Source: Candidatus Poribacteria bacterium
GTDB taxonomy: Bacteria > Poribacteria > WGA-4E > WGA-3G
Direction of reading: 5' to 3'
Assembly (NCBI GenBank): GCA_028818995.1
Contig: JAPPMR010000462.1
Coordinates: forward strand, 1-10,357
DNA length: 10,357 bases
The notes beneath the pieces were generated by a model that saw nothing but the letters and a program-made list of their open reading frames with translations, searched no databases and was not told where the DNA came from. The stretch's first letter is position 1. Each line of letters opens with the position of its first letter. Shown here one piece after another: positions 1 through 7,300 of the stretch. The translations under genes and the position numbers were made by a program.

Positions 1-718
1 GCAGAATCCACTGTTTATTTCGTTCACACAGCTTTTCGTCTGTTTCTTTGCGGGAATAATCTTGCCATCCTTGACACGGCACGGCAAAGTCAAAGGTGTT
101 TTGAAAGACTTTAAGGGCTGCTTGTGTGTTGTTATACTGCCATATCTGAAAATCTTGATGCCGTATAGGTAACGGTTTGTATTGTCGCATATCTTGATGA
201 GTACTTGGTAGGCGGGTCCATATCTGAAATTCTGTATTGACTGAAAATGATTTGCCAGAATCAAGGTAGAAAGCATCTCTCGGCAGTGCTAATTTGCGAA
301 TAAAGCGCATGCTTTTGTCAAGTTGTTTATGTACAATATATTTCCTGAAGTTCACAGGAAGAATAAAAGCGATAATATCTGCTAATTCGGCAGCGTGATT
401 AAAGAAAGCAATTGCCAGTTTTCCACGTTTCCCAAATGGTGGATTTCCGACTATAGCAGTATCTTTAGGAGTGTAAGGAAGATCGGTAAGCGTAAAAAAG
501 TCTTGTGTGATTATATTTTTACATTTAGGCAGAACATCTATGCCTAATCTGCGGTGTGGTGGCAAGCAGTTGTAAAATGCACCTGTGCCAGCGGAAGGCT
601 CTACAAAGAACATGTCATCAACAGTTCGGTTGACAGACGAAAGCGTTTCCGATAAGTATTCCCAACACGATTCCGCAACTTCTTGTTTTGTATAGAATGG
701 ATTTAATGATGTGTCCAC
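1..718 (-). CDS. DNA methyltransferase (N6-adenine type, NPPF), C-terminus cut by window edge
   Basis: This is an S-adenosylmethionine-dependent DNA methyltransferase, probably acting on adenine amino groups. I translated it by hand because it runs off the window: 239 codons from GTG at 718 with no stop. Motif I is EPSAGTGAF (about residues 40-48, AdoMet binding). Acidic residues follow in GIDV (D61) and TQDFF (D73). The catalytic motif IV NPPF is at 92-95, inside GNPPFGKRG. The I-then-IV order and the segments FFNHAAELADIIAFILP and TEFQIW fit stand-alone or type II/IIG-like methylases. The start is chosen because AAAGGA (727-732) sits 8 nt upstream of GTG and the protein begins in a family-like way (NPFYTKQEVAESCW). 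The target-recognition part is largely missing, so specificity cannot be read. Whether it has a restriction partner or is an orphan or phage-type enzyme depends on sequence left of the window. Family call confident; role not. Confidence 0.88.
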   Translation of the reverse strand, partial: MDTSLNPFYTKQEVAESCWEYLSETLSSVNRTVDDMFFVEPSAGTGAFYNCLPPHRRLGIDVLPKCKNIITQDFFTLTDLPYTPKDTAIVGNPPFGKRGKLAIAFFNHAAELADIIAFILPVNFRKYIVHKQLDKSMRFIRKLALPRDAFYLDSGKSFSVNTEFQIWTRLPSTHQDMRQYKPLPIRHQDFQIWQYNNTQAALKVFQNTFDFAVPCQGWQDYSRKETDEKLCERNKQWIL

Positions 719-745
719 AAATCAATTCCTTTAATGAATTGATTT
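719..745. promoter_or_regulatory. Perfect 10-bp inverted repeat at the methyltransferase start (candidate operator)
   Basis: AAATCAATTC (719-728) and GAATTGATTT (736-745) are exact inverted copies separated by 7 nt. On the minus strand one arm ends directly before the GTG and overlaps the Shine-Dalgarno. The other arm covers the predicted transcription start (about 739), just downstream of the -10 box. Because transcription would start inside the distal arm, a complete RNA hairpin could not form, so a DNA-binding operator is the better reading. Autoregulation of methylase genes through such palindromes is known in restriction-modification systems, but no controller gene is visible here. Confidence 0.5.
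727..732 (-). promoter_or_regulatory. Shine-Dalgarno deciding the GTG start of the methyltransferase
   Basis: On the minus strand AAAGGA lies 8 nt before the GTG at 718. There is no ATG in this frame until about residue 36, which would remove part of the fold just before motif I, so this site supports the GTG start. The site also lies partly inside one arm of the inverted repeat at 719-745. Confidence 0.65.
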
Positions 746-774
746 ATGATACCTGTTTAAGAACTAATTGTCAA
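746..774 (-). promoter_or_regulatory. Sigma70-type promoter of the methyltransferase
   Basis: Reading the minus strand, the -35 box TTGACA (774-769, perfect consensus) is followed after 17 nt by TATCAT (751-746, 5 of 6 consensus). Transcription would start near 739, about 20 nt before the GTG, leaving a short leader that contains the Shine-Dalgarno. Confidence 0.7.
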
Positions 775-868
775 GTAACAGGTGGGTTTAGGACAGGGTG
801 CTTTAGTTTTAAGAGTTTTCTGGTATTGAGATTTACTGAAAGTTAATACCCAGAAACATGAACATTGT

Positions 869-1071
869 TCTTTAGTCCCGTGAATCAACACTATGGTGAA
901 TTATTGAAATAATTGGACACCTCACCTGTAGGAGCGATCTCCGAATCGCGACTAAAGCCACTTGTAGTCGGGAATCGGAGTTCCCTCCTACAACACAAAA
1001 TGTCCTGTTAATTCTAAAGTTTCACTATAAATAAGCGTTTGGTATTTGGCGTTGATTCACGGGACTAAAGA
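869..1071. mobile_element. MITE-like near-palindromic element with 21-bp perfect terminal inverted repeats
   Basis: The ends are exact inverted copies: CTTTAGTCCCGTGAATCAAC (870-889) and its complement (1051-1070), with one further matching base outside each (869/1071). Inside the ends the halves keep matching imperfectly: CTATGGTGAA pairs with a TTATAGTGAA block, AATTGGACA with a TTAACAGGACA block, and the centre holds a 28-bp inverted pair (927-954 with 965-992, 24 of 28 matching). The right half has about 18 extra bases just inside its terminal repeat. No reading frame or transposase is present, and I see no clear target-site duplication. Size, terminal repeats and lack of coding capacity fit a miniature inverted-repeat element moved in trans, or a large REP/BIME-type palindrome. 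It lies between the divergent promoters at 746-774 and 1167-1195. Confidence 0.7.
927..992. repeat. Inverted pair of a GTAGGAG...CTCCG...CGAC palindromic repeat unit
   Basis: Two 28-nt units face each other across a 10-nt spacer: 927-954 on plus and 965-992 on minus. They differ at four positions. Each unit also contains its own small hairpin (GCGAT ctccga ATCGC in the first; GGGAA ctccga TTCCC in the second, read on its own strand), and the four differences are two compensating base-pair swaps within those hairpins. Related units occur at 9442-9496. Confidence 0.75.
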
Positions 1072-1166
1072 CACGGACAAGAAGTTACTATATAACATTA
1101 ACGTAATAGTAAAAATTCATCGAAAATTTTGAAAACTAAATGACCCTGATAATGGCAAAAGTCATG

Positions 1167-1195
1167 TTGACCGATACTGTATTATATTATATAAT
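1167..1195 (+). promoter_or_regulatory. Near-consensus sigma70 promoter placed for a leaderless transcript
   Basis: TTGACC (1167-1172, 5 of 6 consensus) and TATAAT (1190-1195, perfect) are separated by exactly 17 nt. A start site 6-7 nt past the -10 box falls at about 1202, the A of the acetyltransferase ATG. No Shine-Dalgarno precedes that ATG, in agreement with leaderless translation. Confidence 0.7.
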
Positions 1196-1201
1196 ACATG
1201 T

Positions 1202-2059
1202 ATGGGAATTGAAGGCTTCTTTAGTGATGATCCAAACTGGGTATTAAGCGAAACAAGTGTATTTCTGAGTTCAGAACCGGTCCACCACCATCTTGTTCTG
1301 ACACTTTTGCAGTCGCGAACTACACATTATGAACCCGGTCGATATTGGGTAGCACAGGACAATAAGACAACAGTTGGTGTGGTCGTTCAATCACCTTTAA
1401 ACTCTCGTGCCCTAATTACACCAATGACATCCGAAGTGGTTCCTGCGTTAGTAAATGCTATTTCAGAAGCAAACGTAGCACTGCCAGGGGTAGCCGGAGA
1501 TGCTACTACAGCACACTTTGCTGGAGAATGGGCAGAACGAAATAAATCACCTGTGTTCCCCTTTTTAGGACTACGCTTGTATGAAGTAAATGAAATACAG
1601 AATTTTTCAGATGTAAAAGGACGTTTTCGTAAAGCAGTTTTGGATGACCGAAAACTGCTTATTGACTGGGTTAGTCGTTTTTCGGTAGATATTGGGGAAA
1701 AAGAGAACACCTCTGATGATGAAGAATTGCAAAAGCGTGAGGCTGCTTCCTCACGGATTGTTGATAGTTACTTGTCTGCTGGAGATCTCTGGCTATGGGA
1801 GGATACAGAACCCGTGTCAATGGTGGCGCGGACAACTGCTGTCGCTGATGTTGTTCAAGTGCGGCTCGTCTATACACCACAAGATCACCGAAACCGTGGT
1901 TACGCTACTGCCTGCGTTGGTAAGATGTCTAAACAAATCCTCGAGGAAGGAAATCGTTGTATTCTCTATACTGACTTGAACAATCCAATTTCAAATACGA
2001 TCTACCGTAGAATTGGCTACCGTGCTGTTGCCGAAGCGATACAATACCGATTTGAGTAG
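1202..2059 (+). CDS. GNAT-family N-acetyltransferase
   Basis: A 285-residue acetyl-CoA-dependent acyltransferase with the GNAT fold at its C-terminus. Motif A, the pyrophosphate-binding loop, is at about 220-236 (VRLVYTPQDHRNRGYATA; R/QxxGxA core HRNRGYA). Motif B is at about 255-274 (LYTDLNNP..NTIYRRIGYR). The first 150 residues form a less conserved N-terminal domain typical of long, cytoplasmic two-part GNATs. The acceptor substrate cannot be deduced. The start at 1202 is supported by similarity-like sequence beginning near residue 14 and by the lack of another in-frame Met before about residue 75. ATG at 1198 is out of frame and stops after four codons. There is no Shine-Dalgarno and the -10 box ends 6 nt upstream, so the mRNA is probably leaderless. 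The stop is 46 nt before the kinase fusion gene, which has its own Shine-Dalgarno, so co-transcription is likely. Confidence 0.85.
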   Translation: MGIEGFFSDDPNWVLSETSVFLSSEPVHHHLVLTLLQSRTTHYEPGRYWVAQDNKTTVGVVVQSPLNSRALITPMTSEVVPALVNAISEANVALPGVAGDATTAHFAGEWAERNKSPVFPFLGLRLYEVNEIQNFSDVKGRFRKAVLDDRKLLIDWVSRFSVDIGEKENTSDDEELQKREAASSRIVDSYLSAGDLWLWEDTEPVSMVARTTAVADVVQVRLVYTPQDHRNRGYATACVGKMSKQILEEGNRCILYTDLNNPISNTIYRRIGYRAVAEAIQYRFE

Positions 2060-2105
2060 CGAATTGGTGGGCAGCTCTATTTTTTAAAACTGATAAGGAC
2101 AGACT

Positions 2106-4025
2106 ATGAAACTTTTTGTGCCAGGACGTATCTGCTTGTTCGGTGAACACAGCGATTGGGCAGGAGGGCATCGACGTACCAATGCCGAGCTTGAGAAGGG
2201 CTATACCTTAATCACGAGTACGAACCAAGGGGTCTATGCTGAAGTACAACCGCATCCTACAAACCTCATCCTAAAAACAACACTCAGCGATGGCACACGT
2301 CATGGTCCTTACACGTTGCCGATGGAACCTGCAGCATTACTTGCAGAAGCAGAAAAAGGCAGTTTTTTTAGTTATGCTGCGGGGGTTGCTTATCAGATCC
2401 TCACTAATTACCGCGTCCAAGGATTAGAAATAGATAACTACTTAACAGATTTACCTGTTAAGAAAGGTCTTTCTTCAAGTGCAGCTATCTGTGTTTTGGT
2501 TGCCCGTGCATTTAACCGAATTTACGATCTCAGAATGACGACACGTGGAGAAATGGAATGCGCCTATCAAGGCGAGATTAAGACACCATCTCGTTGTGGG
2601 AGAATGGATCAAGGTTGTGCATATCAACACCCTATTCTTATGAGTTTTGACGGTGATAACATTGATGTCCGAGAATTCAGTGTTCCAACAAACTTATACA
2701 TGGTAATTGTAGACTTAGGGGCAGGAAAAGATACAAGATTGATATTAAAACAACTAAACGACTGTTATCCATTTGCCGGAAATGACCTTGAAAAAAATGT
2801 GCAGAACTATCTCGGGACCTTGAGTAAAGAAATCACGCACGCTGCTTATGATGCACTTCGCCAGGGCGATGCTGAAGCAGTCGGAGAGTTAATGACTCGT
2901 GCACAACAAGAGTTTGATGAACATTTGATACCCGCTTGTCCATCGCAATTAACCGCCCCTGTCCTTCATCAAGTTCTAAATTATGAACCGATTCAACCGT
3001 ATATTTGGGGAGGCAAGGGAGTCGGTTCACAAGGTGACGGTTCAGCACAGTTTATTGTTAAAGACGAAGAAAGTCAAGGACGAGTCATTGAAATCATTGA
3101 AAGAGACTTACAGATGTCTTGTCTAAAACTCGTTATTGAGGCAAGCAGACATGTGCGTAAGGCTGTTATCCCTGCTGCAGGGTTTGGCACCCGACTTTTT
3201 CCGGCATCAAAGGCGATGAAAAAGGAACTCTTTCCTATTATTGACAGTGCTGGACGTGCTAAACCGGCAATTATGGCAATCGTTGAAGAGGCTGTCAACG
3301 CAGGCATTGAAGAAGTGTGTCTAATTGTGCAGAGTAGAGATATAGACCTATTTGAATCCTATTTTAAAACACCTCCCCGTATTGAACATTACAACAAACT
3401 TAGCAAAGAAAACAAAGTTTACTGCGATTACTTACTTGAATTAGGGAGTCGAATTTCGCTGGTGACACAAGATGTTCAGGAAGGTTTTGGACATGCTGTC
3501 TATTGTGCTCGGGACTGGGTAGGTAATGAACCTTTTCTGTTAATGTTAGGCGATCATCTATACGGTTCAGATGAGCCACACTCATGTGCAAAACAGGTCT
3601 TGAATGCTTACGAAAGAGTTGGACACAGTGTGGTCGGATTAAAAGAAACACCAATTAAAGAATTGTCTAACTTTGGATGTGTAACTGGTGTATGGCAGGA
3701 AGACGATTCAATGCTCTCCGTAACAGAGTTCTACGAAAAACCCGATCCTGAATATGCAAGAGAACATTTACATGTTGATGGTATGGATGATGACAGTTTT
3801 CTTACTGTTTTTGGTATCTACGTGATAGAACCACAGATTTTTGGGTTTCTTGAACAGAATATTGAACACAACTTCCGCGAGCGAGGCGAATTTCAACTTA
3901 CTTCCTGTTTGGATGAATTACGGAAGACAGACGGGTTTTCTGGCTATGTTGTGAAAGGACGACGATTTGACATCGGTCTTCCTGAAGAGTATCGGCAAAC
4001 CGTTATCGGTTTTAGAAATGCATAG
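2106..4025 (+). CDS. Bifunctional GHMP sugar kinase / GalU-like sugar-1-phosphate nucleotidyltransferase fusion
   Basis: A 639-residue cytoplasmic protein with two enzyme domains. Residues 1-340 are a galactokinase-like GHMP kinase: motif 1 PGRICLFGEHSDW (6-18), with R8 and the sugar-contact set E14, H15, D17 as in galactokinases; the ATP loop KGLSSSAAICV (120-130); the catalytic base D168 in GRMDQG; and motif 3 GGKGVGSQGDGSA (302-314). Residues 350-639 are a GalU/UTP-glucose-1-phosphate uridylyltransferase-like domain: IPAAGFGTRLFPASKAMKKE (354-373), metal Asp in LMLGDH (D483), EKP (544-546), GEFQLT (594-599) and the second metal Asp in FDIGLPEEY (D622). By family knowledge the pair would convert a free sugar to its 1-phosphate and then to an NDP-sugar, probably UDP-linked. 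The actual sugar (galactose, arabinose, glucuronate or other) is not determined. AAGGA at 2095-2099 lies 6 nt before the ATG. Both active sites look complete. Confidence 0.85.
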   Translation: MKLFVPGRICLFGEHSDWAGGHRRTNAELEKGYTLITSTNQGVYAEVQPHPTNLILKTTLSDGTRHGPYTLPMEPAALLAEAEKGSFFSYAAGVAYQILTNYRVQGLEIDNYLTDLPVKKGLSSSAAICVLVARAFNRIYDLRMTTRGEMECAYQGEIKTPSRCGRMDQGCAYQHPILMSFDGDNIDVREFSVPTNLYMVIVDLGAGKDTRLILKQLNDCYPFAGNDLEKNVQNYLGTLSKEITHAAYDALRQGDAEAVGELMTRAQQEFDEHLIPACPSQLTAPVLHQVLNYEPIQPYIWGGKGVGSQGDGSAQFIVKDEESQGRVIEIIERDLQMSCLKLVIEASRHVRKAVIPAAGFGTRLFPASKAMKKELFPIIDSAGRAKPAIMAIVEEAVNAGIEEVCLIVQSRDIDLFESYFKTPPRIEHYNKLSKENKVYCDYLLELGSRISLVTQDVQEGFGHAVYCARDWVGNEPFLLMLGDHLYGSDEPHSCAKQVLNAYERVGHSVVGLKETPIKELSNFGCVTGVWQEDDSMLSVTEFYEKPDPEYAREHLHVDGMDDDSFLTVFGIYVIEPQIFGFLEQNIEHNFRERGEFQLTSCLDELRKTDGFSGYVVKGRRFDIGLPEEYRQTVIGFRNA

Positions 4026-4138
4026 ATGGCGATACCATTAACTTTTTAATTATGACTTGTGCCAGTTAACAATATGTTTTGTTGGTCTTCACATATATTT
4101 GTATTAGTGTTATAAACATATCGTCCCTACCAAATCAA

Positions 4139-4167
4139 CGCTATGAATGCCTTTATGGCATTCAGCG
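4139..4167. repeat. Strong hairpin in the intergenic cluster
   Basis: TGAATGCC (4144-4151) and GGCATTCA (4157-4164) form a perfect 8-bp stem with a TTTAT loop. The stem is lengthened by CGC/GCG (4139-4141 with 4165-4167) across a 2-nt bulge. It has no U-tract on either side, so on its own it looks like a processing or stability hairpin, or part of the repeat element, rather than an intrinsic terminator. Confidence 0.6.
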
Positions 4168-4172
4168 GGACT

Positions 4173-4196
4173 AAAAAGGACTCGTCCGACCTTTTT
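4173..4196. terminator. Bidirectional terminator-like hairpin between convergent genes
   Basis: AAAAAGG (4173-4179) and CCTTTTT (4190-4196) are a perfect 7-bp inverted repeat around a 10-nt loop, so a T-run ends the stem on both strands. It lies 148 nt past the kinase-fusion stop (plus) and 117 nt past the phosphatase stop (minus), the expected place for a shared terminator. The GC part is short, and GGAC TC GTCC inside it offers a competing fold, so efficiency is uncertain. It could also be a fixed part of the surrounding repeat. Confidence 0.5.
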
Positions 4197-4312
4197 CTAT
4201 AAACATATCGTCCCTACGGGACTGAAGACCATAAAAATATAGGATAGTGACTTTCAAGCACCTTCTTTTGTGAGATAGGGTTATACAAATAGTTATTTAG
4301 CACAACTCGTTT

Positions 4313-7300
4313 TTAATTCGATGCGGATATCCGCTTGACCACAACAAGCGTCAAATCATCATACTGTTCAGCTTCTTGAACAAAGTCTTGAACATCTTCG
4401 GTGATGCGTTGAATTACCTCTTCGGCACTGCATTCTTCAGGAATTTGTGCCATCAATTCTTTGAAACGATCTGTTCCGTACATATCGTGGTCAGAGTTGA
4501 GAGCCTCAATCAGACCATCCGTATGGAAAATAAGGACATCGCCCTCATTCAAATCAAATGTAATAGACTCGTATTGAACGCGCTTCATACTTCCCAGAGG
4601 GAGGTCACTATTTTCAATTTCGATTATTTCCGAACCTCTTTTGAGAATAGGGTAAGGTTGTCCTCCGTTTGCGTAGTCAACACGTTTTTCGGCTTCGTTT
4701 AGGACAGCTAAGTTGAGTGCGATGAAACTGGGTCCATACATTCGGGGTGCCAATCCCGCATTGAGATCACTTAAGATGACATCTGCATCCGATTTAAATC
4801 GGGCGACCTCATGTAACATTCCATTCGTAAGCACAGCATTCATCGCACCACGTATACCTTTTCCTGCAGCGTCTGCCACTGCAATAGCCGTTTGTCCGTT
4901 TGCCACAGTCAAGTAGTCAAAGAAATCTCCCCCTACTTGTGTAGCAGGAATTGACATCCCCGCAATATCAAAATCTTGTGTTTGTGGTGATTCAGGCGGC
5001 AAAAGTGCCATTTGGATATTTTGTGCTTCATCCAACTCAGCACGGATTCGTTGCATCTCTGCTTCTTCTTTTTCTCGCATCTCAAGGCGTAACTGTGCGG
5101 TCTGTCTTCGGTTCACAATCAATCTAAAAAGCAGGGAACCTGCAGCTGCGAGTAGAATTAGGGAGGGCAGGTAATTCCGCCATTCGGTCCAAACCGGTTG
5201 ATCAATAGTAAAATTCAAAACTGCTGGTCGTTGGGTATAAGGCCATCCTTCACGAAAAGCTTTTATCAAGAAGGTATAACTTCCGGATTTTAAACCTTCA
5301 TAGCGTATTTGCGGTAAACTTTTGGATGTTCCAACTTCTTCTGGAGTGTAAGCATGTGATGATGAAACTCCCTTGGATGGGTTGATATTCAATTGCTTGA
5401 TACCAGACGAGAATGTTTGCCATGCTCCCCGATTGTCAATACCGAGTAATCTATATTTGTACTCAACGTCATCTCTCAGCGGACTAATACCTTGAAAATG
5501 AATAGTAAGATTTTTGAGTCCCGCGGGTAATAGTTCATCTATCTCAGTAAAAGTACGTTTGCCAGATTCTGCCATAAAAGGTTCTGTGAAAGATTTTCCC
5601 GCATCAACAGAGATGATACGACAAAATGGGAGTGCCCCAAGACTTGCTCGATACTGCGTGGCACCACCTTCCGTGCCAAACCATAGTTCTTCCTCGTTAG
5701 ACGCATGAATGCTTGATACATTGTTATGAATGAGGCCGTCCTTGGTTGTAATAGATTGAAAGGTGTCGCCATCGTATCTAACAACGCCACCACCCCATGT
5801 AGCAAACCATAAATTACCCCAATGGTCTTCATGCACATCGCGCAAATCGTCGACAAGAAATTTTTTCTCTGCTGTTGTGTAAGTCGTAACCTCATCGCCA
5901 TTATACCGAATTGCACCTTGTGAAGTTGCTAACCAAAGGTTACCATTCGTTGCAGTAAGTGCAGCTCTGATTTCGTCAAGTTCAACAGGGACATCGTGTT
6001 TCAACTCAGTACCTTGATATGTCTTGATACTGTCCTTAAAAACAAAAGTAAATAATTCAGACGATTTTTGAGCAGTTTCAGCAGAATCATCATTCTGTGG
6101 TTCCGTTGAAACGGTAGAAGTTTGCACACTTAACAGTGGTGCCCCACTCGCTGCACCTGGGAGTTCAGTTAGTGTATTTCCAAGGGTGGGATTTTCCCAA
6201 TACATTAACTGGCCACTTACGGTATTGTAAAACCATTTGACATCTTTTGCTTCAGTAATATCTAAGACCGGAATAACAGATTTAAACGGAAGCACTTCAA
6301 TTCTTGGCTGGTTTGTCCTGCTACGAAGATTCGTGAACCGTCTCACTTCTCCAGTTTCAAAATAGCACCATAGCCGATCTTGGCTGTCGGTATGTAAAGC
6401 AGACACGGCATCGGTTGGAGATGGTAAAGATTCAAAAGAGTCTGTCTTATTAAAATTAGCCCTATTAAAAGGTAAAATTTTTGATTCACCATTTGGTAAG
6501 AACCGGTATAATCCATCGCTTCTTGGTAGAAAAAGCCATCCACCTAAAACGATCCAAGGTTCAACTTCTGAAGACATAAGTATTGAATCATTGTAGATTT
6601 TTTCACCGCCTGGACCGACCTCAGTACTAATATAGAGAGAAAGTTTTTCAAATTCTCCATTTCTATAGCGGAAAATTCTGAAAAGGCTAAAACCATCTTG
6701 GTGCTGAATAGGTTTATCCAGAAACCAGATGTCGCCATCTGTCTCAAAAATTTTGATAATTTCAGGACGTCTATTTAATTCTCGGTCATCAAAACTGATC
6801 TCAATTTTAAGGCTTCCGATTTGCCCAGCAAAGTTTGTTAAGGGGGTTTGATGAAGTGTATCTGTTTTTACATCGTATCTGGCAACACCACCAGGAATGC
6901 TTAGCCACAGCATACCCGCGCTATCTGAATACATCGCTCTAATACTATTGCTTCCTAAAATAGCACGTGTCGTATGGTTAACGATTGCCGGTTGCGGTTC
7001 ATAAACCGTTACGCCATTATCATGACCAAACCAAATTTTACCGTCCATCGCTTCAAAAATAGTTTGGATGTTATCACTACCAAGCTCATCGTCAACGCCA
7101 TAAACTTTGTGCACCGATTCTGGTGAATTAGTAAAAGCGGATTCTAATTTAAAAATACTCGTTGCTTCACCTTCAAAATATTTGTCTTCGTATAAATGTG
7201 CCCCTGTTTCAGTGGCAAACCAGAGCTTATCCCAAGCATCTTCAATTTCAAAAGCACCGTACAAGAAATCCTGGTTTGCTCCCTGCGTTAAATTTCTCAA

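Larger units (their letters stand above)
4083..4231. repeat. Structured intergenic repeat cluster between convergent genes
   Basis: The block is bounded by TGGTCTTC (4083-4090) and its complement GAAGACCA (4224-4231). Inside are two exact 20-bp direct copies of TATAAACATATCGTCCCTAC (4111-4130 and 4198-4217), 87 bp apart, with two hairpins between them. GTCCC (4123-4127) can pair with GGGAC (4167-4171) to enclose the first hairpin, and GTCCC TAC GGGAC (4210-4222) forms another small one. The right end, CGGGACTGAAGAC (4218-4230 plus the preceding C), is nearly the right end of the MITE-like element (CGGGACTAAAGAC at 1060-1072), so the two may belong to one repeat family. No coding frame is present. 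The rest of 4026-4312 shows nothing else I can name. Confidence 0.6.

Noticed and set aside
819..854. Imperfect hairpin TCTGGTATT / AATACCCAGA
   Set aside because: Nine pairs with a bulge and an 17-nt loop in AT-rich DNA, without a T-run or nearby gene end; chance cannot be excluded.
1387..1710. Minus-strand 107-codon frame inside the acetyltransferase gene
   Set aside because: Low-complexity serine-rich translation with no family features, fully antisense to a clear GNAT gene.
4111..4217. CRISPR array from the 20-bp direct repeats
   Set aside because: Only two copies, an 87-bp period, a structured rather than unique spacer, and no cas genes nearby.
4083..4260. Hammerhead-type ribozyme, prompted by CTGAAGA at 4222-4228 and the GGAC/GTCC stem
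   Set aside because: CUGANGA is matched, but no GAAA follows a stem II, and the stems do not arrange as a three-way junction on either strand.
4376..4916. Plus-strand open frames of 108 and 67 codons
   Set aside because: They lie opposite the highly conserved SpoIIE phosphatase domain, show no recognisable motif and have no ribosome-binding or promoter context; they are shadow frames.
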